NCBI GenBank assembly: GCA_944351415.1
Contig: CALVPQ010000012.1
Location: 1 to 49,423, forward strand
DNA: 49,423 bases
Direction: 5' to 3'
Source: an uncultured Clostridia bacterium
Lineage (GTDB): Bacteria; Bacillota; Clostridia; Christensenellales; UBA1242
Part shown: positions 8,926 through 17,154 of the stretch, one piece after another
Layout of the letters: each line of letters opens with the position of its first letter
Position numbering within the stretch: position 1 is the stretch's first letter
Translations under genes and position numbers: made by a program
Notes under the pieces: generated by a model
Told to the model about the DNA's origin: nothing
Database searches by the model: none
The model's input: only the letters and a program-made list of their open reading frames with translations

Positions 8926-10952
8926 TTAATTTCCTTAGTTAAATATTCTGGTTCTTTAATTATACCATTTTTTAATAAATCAAGAATATCTAGGCAAAAA
9001 TTACCCTTTTTATTTTTTACATATCTATAAAACAAATTAGTAAAAAATAACATTTCTACAACTTTTTTATTATCGCCTTGCGCATCTTTGTGACTTAGCC
9101 AATATTTATCTAACTCTTTCTTTATAACACGACTTGTTTTGTTATCGCTAATTTCTGTCTCGCATTTATTAAACCAAACTTCTATAGATTGTTTATCTAA
9201 CAATTTTTCACAAGCCTTAGGAAGAGCCAATGACATTAAAATTTTAAAGCTGTTTTCATCTTGATAATTTTCTATAAACAATTCCTTTTCAAATGTTGAT
9301 CCATATTTGGTTTGTTCTGAAACTCTAACTCTATCATTGCAGTACTTAAATATATATGAGATATGTTTTGTCTGTTCTAAATAAGTTTTTTTATCTATCA
9401 GAACTCCATTTGTCTCATCAAATATGTCATAATCTTTATCCGTAACACACAATATCTTTTTGTTAGTAAAAAATATCAAAGGTAAAAAGTGATTAAAATT
9501 TATTCCTGCGACCTCTATAACTTTCACATGCCTATCCACCAACTCTTCATGTAAATATGGTAAAACTAATTTCTCAGATAACCCTTCTACTAATATAATT
9601 TTATCAGAAAATAAAATATCACTTCTAGTTATATCTAAAAATTTTCTTAAATGCTTTTTAGACCTTTCTAGTATTGCTGTTAAATCTTCTTTTATTTTAT
9701 TTTCTTCAAGTCCTTCATCTTTTGCAATTTCTTTTATATCCAAAATCTGGCTAACTTTATTAATATCAAAATTATCCGACAATCTAGAGGCCGTTACATT
9801 TCCTAATTCAGTATCATAGTTTAATATAATTATTTTACTCATATCAACACTTGCGGAAATATTTGGTGAGTGTGTTGAAATTAAGATTTGATTTTTTATG
9901 CTTCTATCAGAATCCTCAGTTTTAATTGTTTCTAAAGAATTTAAATATTTTAACAATTTATATTGCATATTTGGATGCAAATGAGCCTCTGGTTCTTCTA
10001 TCATAAGAATATTATAATCATTATCTTTTTTCTGTTTAATTAAATTTCTTATATAAATTAAATTATTGTAACCCAAACCATTGCTATGCAATGGTAAATC
10101 AAATAATTGTTTTTCATTTATCAAGTTATATTTAAAAAATGATGCTAATTCTTTATCAAACACAAAATCAGAATTAAAATTATTCTTACCATCAGTTATC
10201 CCTATTTTATCCTGATCTTTATTGATATCATCATTAATATCTTTACTAACATTTATTAATTTTTCTCTTAATAATGTAGTAATTTCTTGCTGTATTTGTA
10301 CTTCAGGTATTTCGTTCTCTTTTATTTTGCTATTGACATAACTTTTTGAACGTTCCTCAATATCGTCAATAATTCTATTTGCAGGAATAGTATCAACTTC
10401 AAAGATATCATTTACTTCCTTATCCTGAACAATTTCATCTGTTGAAGCTTTATAATAGTTCCATGAATATTTTTTCTCATATCTTTTTAAAACATTAAAA
10501 AATTCTTCATAGCAGGTTATATCCTTCATTTCTATAAGATAATCATTCAAATAAGTTTTATCCAATTCATATTTTAATTTAACTTCTGCTTTTATTTTTA
10601 TATTTCCAGAATCTAATTCTTGTAAATTACCATCTTTATTATAAATTATAAAAATATTTAATTTAGATAATGCAGAATCTTCTGAATCATATGAAAATTC
10701 ATGTTCTATTGTATAATAAATCTTTATTTCAGGAGGGGCTTTCTTAAATTCATTAAAATTACAATATAAAACAAATTTATTAAAATGATCTATGTTACTT
10801 TCCGGTCTTTTGTTAATATAACCCACACACTCCAATAAATTGCTCTTTCCTGAATTATTTGGTCCAACAACCACATTTAAACCTTCTGAAAATTGAACTT
10901 TCGTATCTAGATAATTTTTATAATTGTAAATTTGAACTTCACTTATATGCAT
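8910..10952 (-). CDS. gajA: OLD-family ATPase/TOPRIM nuclease, Gabija GajA-like
   Basis: A 680-aa protein with an N-terminal ABC-type ATPase (Walker A GPNNSGKS at 30-37), a long insertion of about 200 charged residues, Walker B LMIEEPEAHLHP, a switch motif ISTHSPNIS, and a C-terminal TOPRIM domain with IILVEGLSEK and the acidic pair in VTDKDYD. This is the OLD-family layout used by GajA, which forms a tetrameric DNA-nicking core held inactive by normal NTP levels. Its stop overlaps the start of the helicase gene by 16 bases. The ATG has AAAGGTG before it. First gene of the gajA-gajB-DUF262 run. Class 2 OLD proteins outside Gabija also pair with UvrD-like helicases, so the system name is probable and not certain. 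Confidence 0.82.
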   Translation of the reverse strand: MHISEVQIYNYKNYLDTKVQFSEGLNVVVGPNNSGKSNLLECVGYINKRPESNIDHFNKFVLYCNFNEFKKAPPEIKIYYTIEHEFSYDSEDSALSKLNIFIIYNKDGNLQELDSGNIKIKAEVKLKYELDKTYLNDYLIEMKDITCYEEFFNVLKRYEKKYSWNYYKASTDEIVQDKEVNDIFEVDTIPANRIIDDIEERSKSYVNSKIKENEIPEVQIQQEITTLLREKLINVSKDINDDINKDQDKIGITDGKNNFNSDFVFDKELASFFKYNLINEKQLFDLPLHSNGLGYNNLIYIRNLIKQKKDNDYNILMIEEPEAHLHPNMQYKLLKYLNSLETIKTEDSDRSIKNQILISTHSPNISASVDMSKIIILNYDTELGNVTASRLSDNFDINKVSQILDIKEIAKDEGLEENKIKEDLTAILERSKKHLRKFLDITRSDILFSDKIILVEGLSEKLVLPYLHEELVDRHVKVIEVAGINFNHFLPLIFFTNKKILCVTDKDYDIFDETNGVLIDKKTYLEQTKHISYIFKYCNDRVRVSEQTKYGSTFEKELFIENYQDENSFKILMSLALPKACEKLLDKQSIEVWFNKCETEISDNKTSRVIKKELDKYWLSHKDAQGDNKKVVEMLFFTNLFYRYVKNKKGNFCLDILDLLKNGIIKEPEYLTKEIKWIIE

Positions 10953-11233
10953 GTTTCACCTTTTTTAATTAACTTATTAACATAAAAAGTCCTACTCACT
11001 TTTTATATTTATCTTGTGCTACCAAATAAATATCAGTTAGATAGACACACTCAATAAACAACCATTTGAATCCGCGATAATGGTAGAGTTTGAATTCATC
11101 TTCCACTTTGAATGACCTATGTTATTTGCTAGACACTATTTAATCATAATTTAACTGCCACGCTACCATTGTCTGCTTTATATGAATAAATAATTTAAAT
11201 TTTTTAAATAAATATATCATTTCTTCGATGGTT
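10953..11233. other. Intergenic region with a hairpin upstream of gajA
   Basis: No gene found. An inverted repeat ATAAAAAGT-(7)-ACTTTTTAT spans 10982-11006, about 30 bases before gajA. It could be a weak terminator for the upstream HTH operon or an operator. On the minus strand around 11050-11130 short broken frames include IIADSNGCLLSVSI, which faintly recalls a DDE transposase, but this is too weak to call a gene. Confidence 0.35.
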
Positions 11234-11404
11234 TTAATTAGTTTTACTCTTTATCCTTTCTGGTTTTTCGGCATCACCAGGGATTATCCAGGTTTTGCCT
11301 TTAAGCACTGCACCTTTTACCCTACCTTGTTTGCAGTAGTTACGGACTGACCTCTCGCTTATATTCCACTTTTTGGCGATTTCACTAACTGTTGAAACTC
11401 CCAT
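11234..11404 (-). CDS. Small helix-turn-helix protein (56 aa)
   Basis: A 56-aa protein that reads as a MerR/excisionase-type DNA-binding unit: SEIAKKWNISERSVRNYC is the helix-turn-helix, followed by the wing GRVKGAVLKGKTWIIPGDAEKP. This compact form is common in Firmicutes, often beside small accessory genes. It is shorter than usual automatic gene calls. Its ATG overlaps the stop codon of the 140-aa gene (TAATG), so the pair is translationally coupled. It is the best candidate to bind the palindromic operators in the promoter of this operon, which is inference. Confidence 0.75.
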   Translation of the reverse strand: MGVSTVSEIAKKWNISERSVRNYCKQGRVKGAVLKGKTWIIPGDAEKPERIKSKTN

Positions 11405-11826
11405 TAACAAAACTCCTTGATCCTTTTTTTAATTTCTTCTTCTGGCAATATCCCAAATTGTTTCAAAACTTTAATTATTAATTCTTTTTCTGCTTTGTCA
11501 AAAATAATTTTAAGTGCAATAACAATTTTTATATCATTTAATTGATTTACCAAATATTCAATTGGTTTATCATCATAAAAATAGTCCTCAACACTATAAA
11601 CATAATAATTTGTAAACGGAGATAAACTATTTGTAAAATCCTTATATATTTTCCATTTATTATTAATCTCTTTAATCATTTTTTGATGATTGTTACTTCT
11701 CATTGCTTCATTTATTGATTTAACTTTATGTTCATATTCATTGATAATTCTTTTCATTTCTAGGACTTTTTCTAATGCTTTAAAAATTTTTTCATTATCA
11801 CTTTGATGATTATCTGAATAATACAT
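11404..11826 (-). CDS. Hypothetical 140-aa helical protein
   Basis: Not recognised. The 140 aa are highly charged and Lys/Glu/Ile-rich with probable coiled-coil stretches at 10-60 and 85-135, and there is no signal peptide or membrane segment. First gene of a two-gene operon with the small HTH protein (TAATG overlap). It has a near-consensus promoter with embedded palindromic sites and a good ribosome binding site (GAGGTG). The arrangement (unknown protein plus tiny HTH protein under a repressible promoter) is like a toxin-antitoxin or phage-type regulatory pair, but I see no catalytic motif. Confidence 0.65.
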   Translation of the reverse strand: MYYSDNHQSDNEKIFKALEKVLEMKRIINEYEHKVKSINEAMRSNNHQKMIKEINNKWKIYKDFTNSLSPFTNYYVYSVEDYFYDDKPIEYLVNQLNDIKIVIALKIIFDKAEKELIIKVLKQFGILPEEEIKKRIKEFC

Positions 11827-11843
11827 GTTTCACCTCTAAATAA

Positions 11844-11906
11844 ATTATAGCCATTATCGGCAATTAAGTCAATAAATCTACAAAATAAAATTGCCGTTAT
11901 CGGCAA
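11844..11906 (-). promoter_or_regulatory. Promoter with two TTGCCGATAA-type operator sites
   Basis: Minus-strand TTGACT (11867-11872), a 17-base spacer and TATAAT (11844-11849). The spacer itself is the near-palindrome TTGCCGATAATGGC. A second, perfect copy, TTGCCG-TTAT-CGGCAA, lies upstream at 11891-11906. A repressor bound in the spacer would block RNA polymerase directly. The site spacing is about 40 bases, close to four helical turns. Confidence 0.75.
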
Positions 11907-11951
11907 TTTATATATTGTCAAAGCAAGTTTTTCGATAGAATTTTATTACAT

Positions 11952-11989
11952 AAAAACCGAAAACCTGTGAATTGGCCTTCGGTTTTTTT
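11952..11989. terminator. Terminator-like hairpin
   Basis: Stem AAAAACCGAA (11952-11961) pairs with TTCGGTTTTT (11978-11987), with T runs on both strands. It probably ends transcripts of the Asn-rich small gene reading leftward and separates it from the HTH operon. Confidence 0.65.
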
Positions 11990-12031
11990 AGTTAATTAAA
12001 ACCTCCCTTTATTTAGCTAAGTAATTAGAAA

Positions 12032-12199
12032 TTATTTATTATTAAGTCTTGATGAATAATACCTAGCATTGTTTGGGTTCAATTGATTAGCACGATTATT
12101 CAAATTTGCAGTATAAGCCTTATTGTTTTTATTGTTTTGGTTTGAATAATTGTCCAATTGTTTTTTTGTATGTGTGTAACCAGACACTTTATTCCTCAT
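12032..12199 (-). CDS. Asn-rich small protein (55 aa)
   Basis: A 55-aa basic, Asn/Tyr-rich protein made of two imperfect copies of a motif like LNNRANQLNPNNARYYSS, ending in SSRLNNK. I recall similar Asn-rich mini-proteins in Clostridia but know no function. I start it at the ATG at 12199 because AAAGGAGGTGATA precedes it; the upstream in-frame ATG at 12238 has no ribosome binding site. It has a long, strongly structured leader and a terminator-like hairpin downstream, so it is a monocistronic unit with its own control. Confidence 0.65.
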   Translation of the reverse strand: MRNKVSGYTHTKKQLDNYSNQNNKNNKAYTANLNNRANQLNPNNARYYSSRLNNK

Positions 12200-12335
12200 A
12201 TTATCACCTCCTTTTGACCTAAAATAAAAATCCTCCACTCTATGAGTGAAAGGATTTATAGGTCAAATTCAATCAACTTTACACTCATAGCAAAAATAAC
12301 AACAAAGTTGCTATTTTTATATGGTGTAAAGTTTA
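12200..12335 (-). promoter_or_regulatory. Switch-like structured leader of the Asn-rich gene
   Basis: Stem A pairs AACTTTACAC (12275-12284) with GTGTAAAGTT (12324-12333) and encloses a 12-bp hairpin with one mismatch (12292-12303 with 12307-12318). Stem B near the start codon pairs GACCTA (12216-12221) with TAGGTC (12259-12264) and CACTC with GAGTG inside. A third stem, CTATGAGTG (12240-12248) with CACTCATAG (12282-12290), is perfect but uses bases from both A and B, so it cannot coexist with them. Such mutually exclusive stems are the hallmark of riboswitch-like control. Confidence 0.5.
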
Positions 12336-12652
12336 GAAACAAATTGGGGGACACCTAGGTCCAGCTGACCACAATCTGTTTATTGCTTAACGAGTATTTT
12401 CAAAGGCAATATTAGTTTCTAAAAATTACGTAAAATTCCTTTTCTAATAATACGATGTATATCCCCGTCTCTTATGCACTTCTTTCTTCGGAGTATATCC
12501 TCGTCATATACTCTATAGAGAGTTGAATATACGGCCTTCAAATATTATTATACTTAAATTTTACAACCAAATCTCTTTGGCCAAATTTAATATAACATAA
12601 AAATTTTGTTTTTGCAAGTATTTAAGTATTTTTTGATGTAATTGCATTTTAT
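12336..12652. other. Gene-less stretch beside the recombinase remnant
   Basis: No open frame, promoter or clear repeat that I can support. It joins the structured leader and the decayed recombinase and is probably debris of the same mobile element. Confidence 0.35.
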
Positions 12653-13412
12653 TTATTCCACATAAAAGCCGTAGGCAAACAAATGCCTATATGTTATCAA
12701 TTCGTGGGTGGGGATGTAGTCGATGAATTTGATGTGGTTTGAAAATTTATGAATGGTAAGTGTCAGCTTTTTGTTTTTTGCTTTGGGTCTTCCCCTTTTC
12801 TTATTTTTGGTTTCAACCTTCTCATTTGCAGTTCCAGTTTCGCCAACTTCAGTTTCAGCCTTCCCTTTTTCAGAGTTCGCATTTGTTATTTTTTCAAAAG
12901 GTTCGAAGGCAGATGCTCTACGCCCATTTTCGAATTGACATTTTGAACCATTTCCATAAGGAGTAGCCCAGATAAACAATCCTTTAATTCTGCTTTCTTT
13001 AAGTCTATGCTTGACTTTTTGTGATAACTCGGCAGAATAATACTCGGCAAAACTTTTAAGCATGGCTTTAATTATTATGCCTTCTAGAGTATTTGAAACT
13101 TGCACGGTTGCCTAAACAATTTTAACACCGTTTTTCTTTAGAATAAATTTATTAATCGCACTATCTTATCTCAACCTTGCAAACCTATCAAATTTGTAAA
13201 CAAGAAAAAAAACTTCATTTATGTTTTTCTCTTTTGCTAATAATTTATTAAAAAGCAAGTTGCTTGTCATTCGTTCCAGTCATAGCCCTGTCGACATATT
13301 CACCGGCAACAACATATTCATTCTTTTCAGCATATTCCTTGCAAACTCGCATTAGTCCTTCTATATTTTGCTCAGTCTGACTGTCACTTTAATATCTCGC
13401 ATAAATAACCAC
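12653..13412 (-). pseudogene. Decayed large serine recombinase
   Basis: Broken frames on the minus strand give, in order, VVIYARY-stop-SDSQTEQNIEGLMRVC, GEYVDRAMTGTND, FLVYKFDRFAR, then NTLEGIIIKAMLKSFAEYYS and AELSQKVKHRLKESRIKGLF. These are the catalytic-domain landmarks of a site-specific serine recombinase (resolvase/invertase superfamily). There are at least three in-frame stops and a deletion or frameshift near 13245, and the DNA-binding C-terminal part is gone. After about 12960 the frame turns into unrelated low-complexity sequence with an AT-hook-like KKRGRPK. It is a remnant of the element that probably brought in part of the island. Confidence 0.85.
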
Positions 13413-13518
13413 TATATAAGGATATTACAATATTTTATTTGTAAAAGCGAATATTTTGTTGCGGAATAATATAAAATGATTTATAATAATTCAAGATTTT
13501 ACGAATATGAGGAATATT

Positions 13519-13731
13519 ATGAGTATATCTTATAACAAACTTTGGAAATTGTTAATTGATAAAAATATGACAAAGACAGATTTGCGGTTAAAAGCAGATA
13601 TTGCAACATCAACACTTGCTAAACTTAGTAAAAACGAGCAAGTAAGTATGGAAGTATTACTTAAAATTTGTAAAGTACTAAATTGTGATTTATCTGATAT
13701 TGTTGAGGTAAAAGAGGTGGAAAGTGTGTAA
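13519..13731 (+). CDS. XRE-family regulator of the DpnII-type system
   Basis: A 70-aa Cro/CI-type helix-turn-helix protein (SYNKLWKLLIDKNMTKTDL, then IATSTLAKLSKNEQVSMEVL). I start it at the second ATG because GAGG lies eight bases before it. Its end overlaps the methyltransferase start by eight bases. A small XRE protein directly ahead of a methyltransferase-endonuclease pair usually acts as the control protein that delays the endonuclease or limits the methylase. Confidence 0.85.
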   Translation: MSISYNKLWKLLIDKNMTKTDLRLKADIATSTLAKLSKNEQVSMEVLLKICKVLNCDLSDIVEVKEVESV

Positions 13732-14635
13732 AGGTGTAGCAAAGCCATTTTTAAAATGGGCTGGCGGAAAAGGGCAACTCCTTGATACTTTTGATAAAAT
13801 GTTTCCTCAAGAACTCATCGAAGGAAAGATCAAAATATATATCGAGCCATTTGTTGGCGGTGGTGCTGTTTTGTTCCATATATTGCAAAACTACAAAATT
13901 GAAAAAGCATACATCAACGACATAAACAAAGAACTTATAAATTGTTATCGTTGCATTAAAGCTGATGTTGAAGAAGTTGTCAGGCTATTAAGTATTTTAG
14001 AAAATGAATATTTATCTAGCAAAGATAGAACCAAATATTTTTATAATGTAAGAAATCGTTATAATCAAATTCACTTGAATGGTTATTATGACTATGAAAA
14101 ATGTGCAGATTTCATATTTTTAAATCATACCTGTTTTAATGGACTTTATAGAGTTAATAAAGAAGGTAAATTTAATGTTCCACACGGAAAATATAAAAAC
14201 CCTTTAATTTGTGACAAAGATAATTTGAAACTTTGCTCACAGTTGCTGCAAAAAGTTGAAATAAATTTCGGTGATTATAGACAAATACTATCAAATGCTA
14301 ATAAAAATAGTTTTGTATATTTCGACCCACCTTATAGACCCCTTGTAAAGAACAACTCGTTTGTCAATTATGATAAGTCTGGATTTGATGACAGCGACCA
14401 AATTGAGTTATCGCAAAACTATAAAAAATTAGATAAACAAAACTGCCTGCTTATGCTTTCAAATTCTGACCCTAAAAACACAAATGAAGATGATAACTTT
14501 TTTGATGATTTATATAAAGGCTTTAACATTGAAAGAGTTTATGCAAAAAGAATGATAAATTGTCAAGCAAGTAAGCGTGGAAATATCACAGAAATAGTTA
14601 TTATGAATTACAAAGGAAGAAAACACGATGAATAA
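13724..14635 (+). CDS. Dam-type DNA adenine methyltransferase (DpnM-like)
   Basis: A 303-aa D12-class N6-adenine methyltransferase. AdoMet motif FLKWAGGKGQL is at 9-19, EPFVGGGAV at 41-49, and catalytic DPPY at 201-204, with FLNHTCFNGLYRVN in the target-recognition region typical of GATC enzymes. The length is that of M.DpnII/Dam. It starts with GTG inside the end of the XRE gene, with GAGGTGG before it. With the DpnII-type endonuclease downstream it most likely protects GATC. Confidence 0.92.
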   Translation: MCKGVAKPFLKWAGGKGQLLDTFDKMFPQELIEGKIKIYIEPFVGGGAVLFHILQNYKIEKAYINDINKELINCYRCIKADVEEVVRLLSILENEYLSSKDRTKYFYNVRNRYNQIHLNGYYDYEKCADFIFLNHTCFNGLYRVNKEGKFNVPHGKYKNPLICDKDNLKLCSQLLQKVEINFGDYRQILSNANKNSFVYFDPPYRPLVKNNSFVNYDKSGFDDSDQIELSQNYKKLDKQNCLLMLSNSDPKNTNEDDNFFDDLYKGFNIERVYAKRMINCQASKRGNITEIVIMNYKGRKHDE

Positions 14636-14699
14636 TATAGAGTTGTCAAATTGGAAAATAGAAAATGACAAAATATTTGTAGATATTAAGATAGATTAA
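14628..14699 (+). CDS. Possible 23-codon remnant ORF
   Basis: An ATG overlapping the methyltransferase stop opens a 23-codon frame (MNNIELSNWKIENDKIFVD). It ends just before the ribosome binding site of the endonuclease. It may be the N-terminus of a deleted second methylase like DpnA, or simply a coupling peptide. Too short to identify. Confidence 0.25.
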   Translation: MNNIELSNWKIENDKIFVDIKID

Positions 14700-14709
14700 G
14701 GAGATAATT

Positions 14710-15573
14710 ATGAAAAGAGATTTTGATACATGGATAAAAAATTTTAAAGTAAGCATTGCAAATTATTCATATTACGTTGACTTTACAAAAATATATAAAA
14801 ATGTTGAAGATATAAAGGTAGAACTTAATATATTGAATACATTAGTTGGCTCAAAAAATATAAAAGAGGAATTTAAAAAATTAGTAATTAAATATCCTGA
14901 AACTATAAAGTGTATCCCTGTTTTGCTTGCTATTAGATATAAAGAAATCTTTATAAATGATAATAATGTGGTTAAAAACTTGATTTTTGATAAAAATCTA
15001 GATGTAAACGAATTATCAATTTTTATGGAAAAATCTGGGCTTTTTACTCTAATTTCGACAAAAATAATAAATAATTTGGTTGACTATGTTCTAGGCATCG
15101 AAGTTGGTCTGGATTCAAATGGAAGAAAAAATCGTGGAGGACATTTAATGGAAGATGTTGTTGAAAAGTATTTAGTGAGTGCAGGTTTTATAAAAGATAA
15201 AACATATTTTAAAGAAATGAACCTTAATAATATTGAAAAAAAGTGGAATATTGACTTGTCTAAGCTATCTAACAACGGAAAAGCATCTAAACGATTTGAC
15301 TTTGTGGTAAAAACAAATAATTGTATTTATGCAATAGAAACAAATTTTTATAGTGGATTTGGTGGTGGTTCAAAGCTAAATGAAACTGCCAGAAGTTATG
15401 AAATGCTTTCACAAAAAGCAAAGGATATAGATGGATTTAAATTTGTGTGGATTACCGACGGAACAGCATGGAAAAGTGCAAGACATAATTTAGAAGAAAC
15501 TTTTGATGCATTAGATACAATTTATAATTTAAATGAGCTAGAAAATGGAATATTAAAGGACGTATTAAAATAA
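14710..15573 (+). CDS. DpnII-type restriction endonuclease (GATC)
   Basis: A 287-aa type II restriction endonuclease of the DpnII/MboI family. The catalytic segment is RFDFVVKTN...YAIETNFYSG followed by GGGSKLNETARSY, with the family's D-(x)-ExN variation of the PD-(D/E)XK core. The preceding segment GRKNRGGHLMEDVVEKYL is also typical. Its length fits the family. It has GGAGATAATTATG as ribosome binding site and start. Expected cut site is unmethylated GATC, protected by the adjacent methyltransferase. Confidence 0.92.
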   Translation: MKRDFDTWIKNFKVSIANYSYYVDFTKIYKNVEDIKVELNILNTLVGSKNIKEEFKKLVIKYPETIKCIPVLLAIRYKEIFINDNNVVKNLIFDKNLDVNELSIFMEKSGLFTLISTKIINNLVDYVLGIEVGLDSNGRKNRGGHLMEDVVEKYLVSAGFIKDKTYFKEMNLNNIEKKWNIDLSKLSNNGKASKRFDFVVKTNNCIYAIETNFYSGFGGGSKLNETARSYEMLSQKAKDIDGFKFVWITDGTAWKSARHNLEETFDALDTIYNLNELENGILKDVLK

Positions 15574-15948
15574 ATAAACGGAACAACACTTATTGAATAT
15601 AAGATAAATAGTCGTAATGCTATTTATATGAAATAGTTTAACTATTAGACTTTGAAGTTATGTAAAGATTTATTAATGCCAGTTTCAAGTTAAAAAATCA
15701 TCATCAAAAAGCAGCACAACAGTAAAAAACGGGCTTTTGGAAAACTAATAGCGCAATATATAGCTTTTTGATACTAACTTATGAGTATGTTTCTGTTTTC
15801 AAGAAATAGTTGAGAACATTATAATAATATTACTTAAAAGAATTTTTAATATTTTTAAAATAAATATAATATATACATAAAACTTGATAGCTATTACTAA
15901 AAATCTAGTTTGTTTGACTCCTTGTTAAAAAAATGATAATATATAAAT
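15574..15948. other. Gene-less spacer after the DpnII operon
   Basis: About 375 bases of AT-rich sequence with no open frame or strong terminator that I can support. It marks the right edge of the defence island. Confidence 0.4.
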
Positions 15949-16497
15949 ATGGAAAAAAAGAAAAATTCTTTAAAAATTATGACTGATATTTTTATTGCCC
16001 TATTATTTTGCTCTTTTCTTACTTATATTGTCTATTCCATAATAATGCAAGTAAATTCAAAAAGTCCGGGCAATTTTGAAGATTTCCCTCGTTCGGATAT
16101 ATGGGTTGCAACTGATGATAATTTTTTAATGATAATAGATTTGACCGCCGTTAGTGAAGAAAGTGGTGTTGTAGAAGATATGGTTGCCACGATAGTTTAT
16201 AATGAAAAGGTGTATAATTTATCCGTTTCATATTCTGGTGGACATGGAACAATTTTTGCTCCCACCGCATCAAGCCAAATTTTGATTTTTGAAAATGAAA
16301 GTGCAAATGAAAAGGTCCACTTTTCAGTAAGTAAATATGATTTTTATGAAAATGATTTCTTTTTACTGGACATCAATTTATATGATGACCATAATTTACC
16401 TTGTCTTGCTCCCAATACGGATTTGCATTTTTTAAAACAAAATAGTGCCAAAGCTTTAACTTTTATGGTTAAATATTTGGATTATGAAGATGAGTAA
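15949..16497 (+). CDS. Membrane-anchored hypothetical protein (182 aa)
   Basis: Not recognised. It has one N-terminal membrane segment at about 10-32 (IFIALLFCSFLTYIVYSI) after a Lys-rich start, then a mostly polar, beta-rich extracytoplasmic domain. There is no lipobox. The frame is clean, but the ribosome binding site is weak. Probably a cell-surface protein of unknown role. Confidence 0.55.
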   Translation: MEKKKNSLKIMTDIFIALLFCSFLTYIVYSIIMQVNSKSPGNFEDFPRSDIWVATDDNFLMIIDLTAVSEESGVVEDMVATIVYNEKVYNLSVSYSGGHGTIFAPTASSQILIFENESANEKVHFSVSKYDFYENDFFLLDINLYDDHNLPCLAPNTDLHFLKQNSAKALTFMVKYLDYEDE

Positions 16498-16791
16498 CAA
16501 AAAATATATTTAAGAAATATTATCTACACTCATCAATATCAGCAAACAAACATTTCAAGGATAAATGTTCTTTCAAAATGCTAAAAGCACAAGTTTATAA
16601 AACTCTAGAACAAAATATAATTTTTATTTAGGATTTTGACCATACTTAGTAAACTAATATTGATAAAAATTTATATTTTAATGTAAACAAAAAAATAAAA
16701 AAATTATTTTTATAAGTGCTCAATTCCTTATTTTTAAAAAATAAGTTGTAAAAGTATAACAAAAGTGCTAATCTTATATAAAGGAGTTGTT

Positions 16792-17106
16792 ATGTTAAAA
16801 AATAATAATGAACATTTCGTTGAGCCGGTAACCTCTGTAGTTGACGGAAAAGTTGAAATCCCTTATGTTGTTACTTTAGAGGATAACCTATATCATGCTT
16901 TTGTTCCTGGCTTTAAAATTTATGATATGATTTCTTCAAATATAGATGAAGCCCTGGCTAAACTTAAACTTTTTGTTGATGATGAAGTTGACAAAAGAAT
17001 AAAAAATAAGCAAAGTTTTCCATTCTTTCCAAGTGATGAACAAATAAAAGAAGATTTTGAAGGGGTTGTTAGAATTAACCGCATAACATATAAAGTTCCA
17101 CAATAA
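16792..17106 (+). CDS. HicB-like small protein (104 aa)
   Basis: A 104-aa protein whose first half (IPYVVTLEDNLYHAFVPGF, then NIDEALAKLKLFVDDEV) follows the beta-strand, strand, helix pattern of HicB-fold antitoxins: a Y-A-x-P core and an EAL-type helix. No HicA toxin is seen nearby and no DNA-binding helix-turn-helix is obvious, so this is a fold guess. The start is the ATG at 16792, with AAGGAG before it. It ends at a strong bidirectional terminator. Confidence 0.5.
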   Translation: MLKNNNEHFVEPVTSVVDGKVEIPYVVTLEDNLYHAFVPGFKIYDMISSNIDEALAKLKLFVDDEVDKRIKNKQSFPFFPSDEQIKEDFEGVVRINRITYKVPQ

Positions 17107-17153
17107 AAAACACTAGCGAGTTTGGTCTATTGCCAAGCAAGCTAGTGTTTTTT
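17105..17153. terminator. Bidirectional terminator
   Basis: Perfect 13-bp stem, AAAAAACACTAGC with GCTAGTGTTTTTT, between two convergent genes. T runs lie on both strands. Confidence 0.88.
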
Positions 17154-17154
17154 A

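Noticed and set aside
11050..11130. Possible DDE transposase remnant (IIADSNGCLLSVSI)
   Set aside because: Only about 25 residues, broken by stops, and no inverted repeats around it.
12741..12966. Several + strand frames of 61-68 codons opposite the recombinase remnant
   Set aside because: They are hydrophobic shadows of the low-complexity minus-strand sequence, with no ribosome binding sites.
16792..17106. HicAB toxin-antitoxin system
   Set aside because: No HicA-like gene lies on either side; only a weak HicB-like fold remains.
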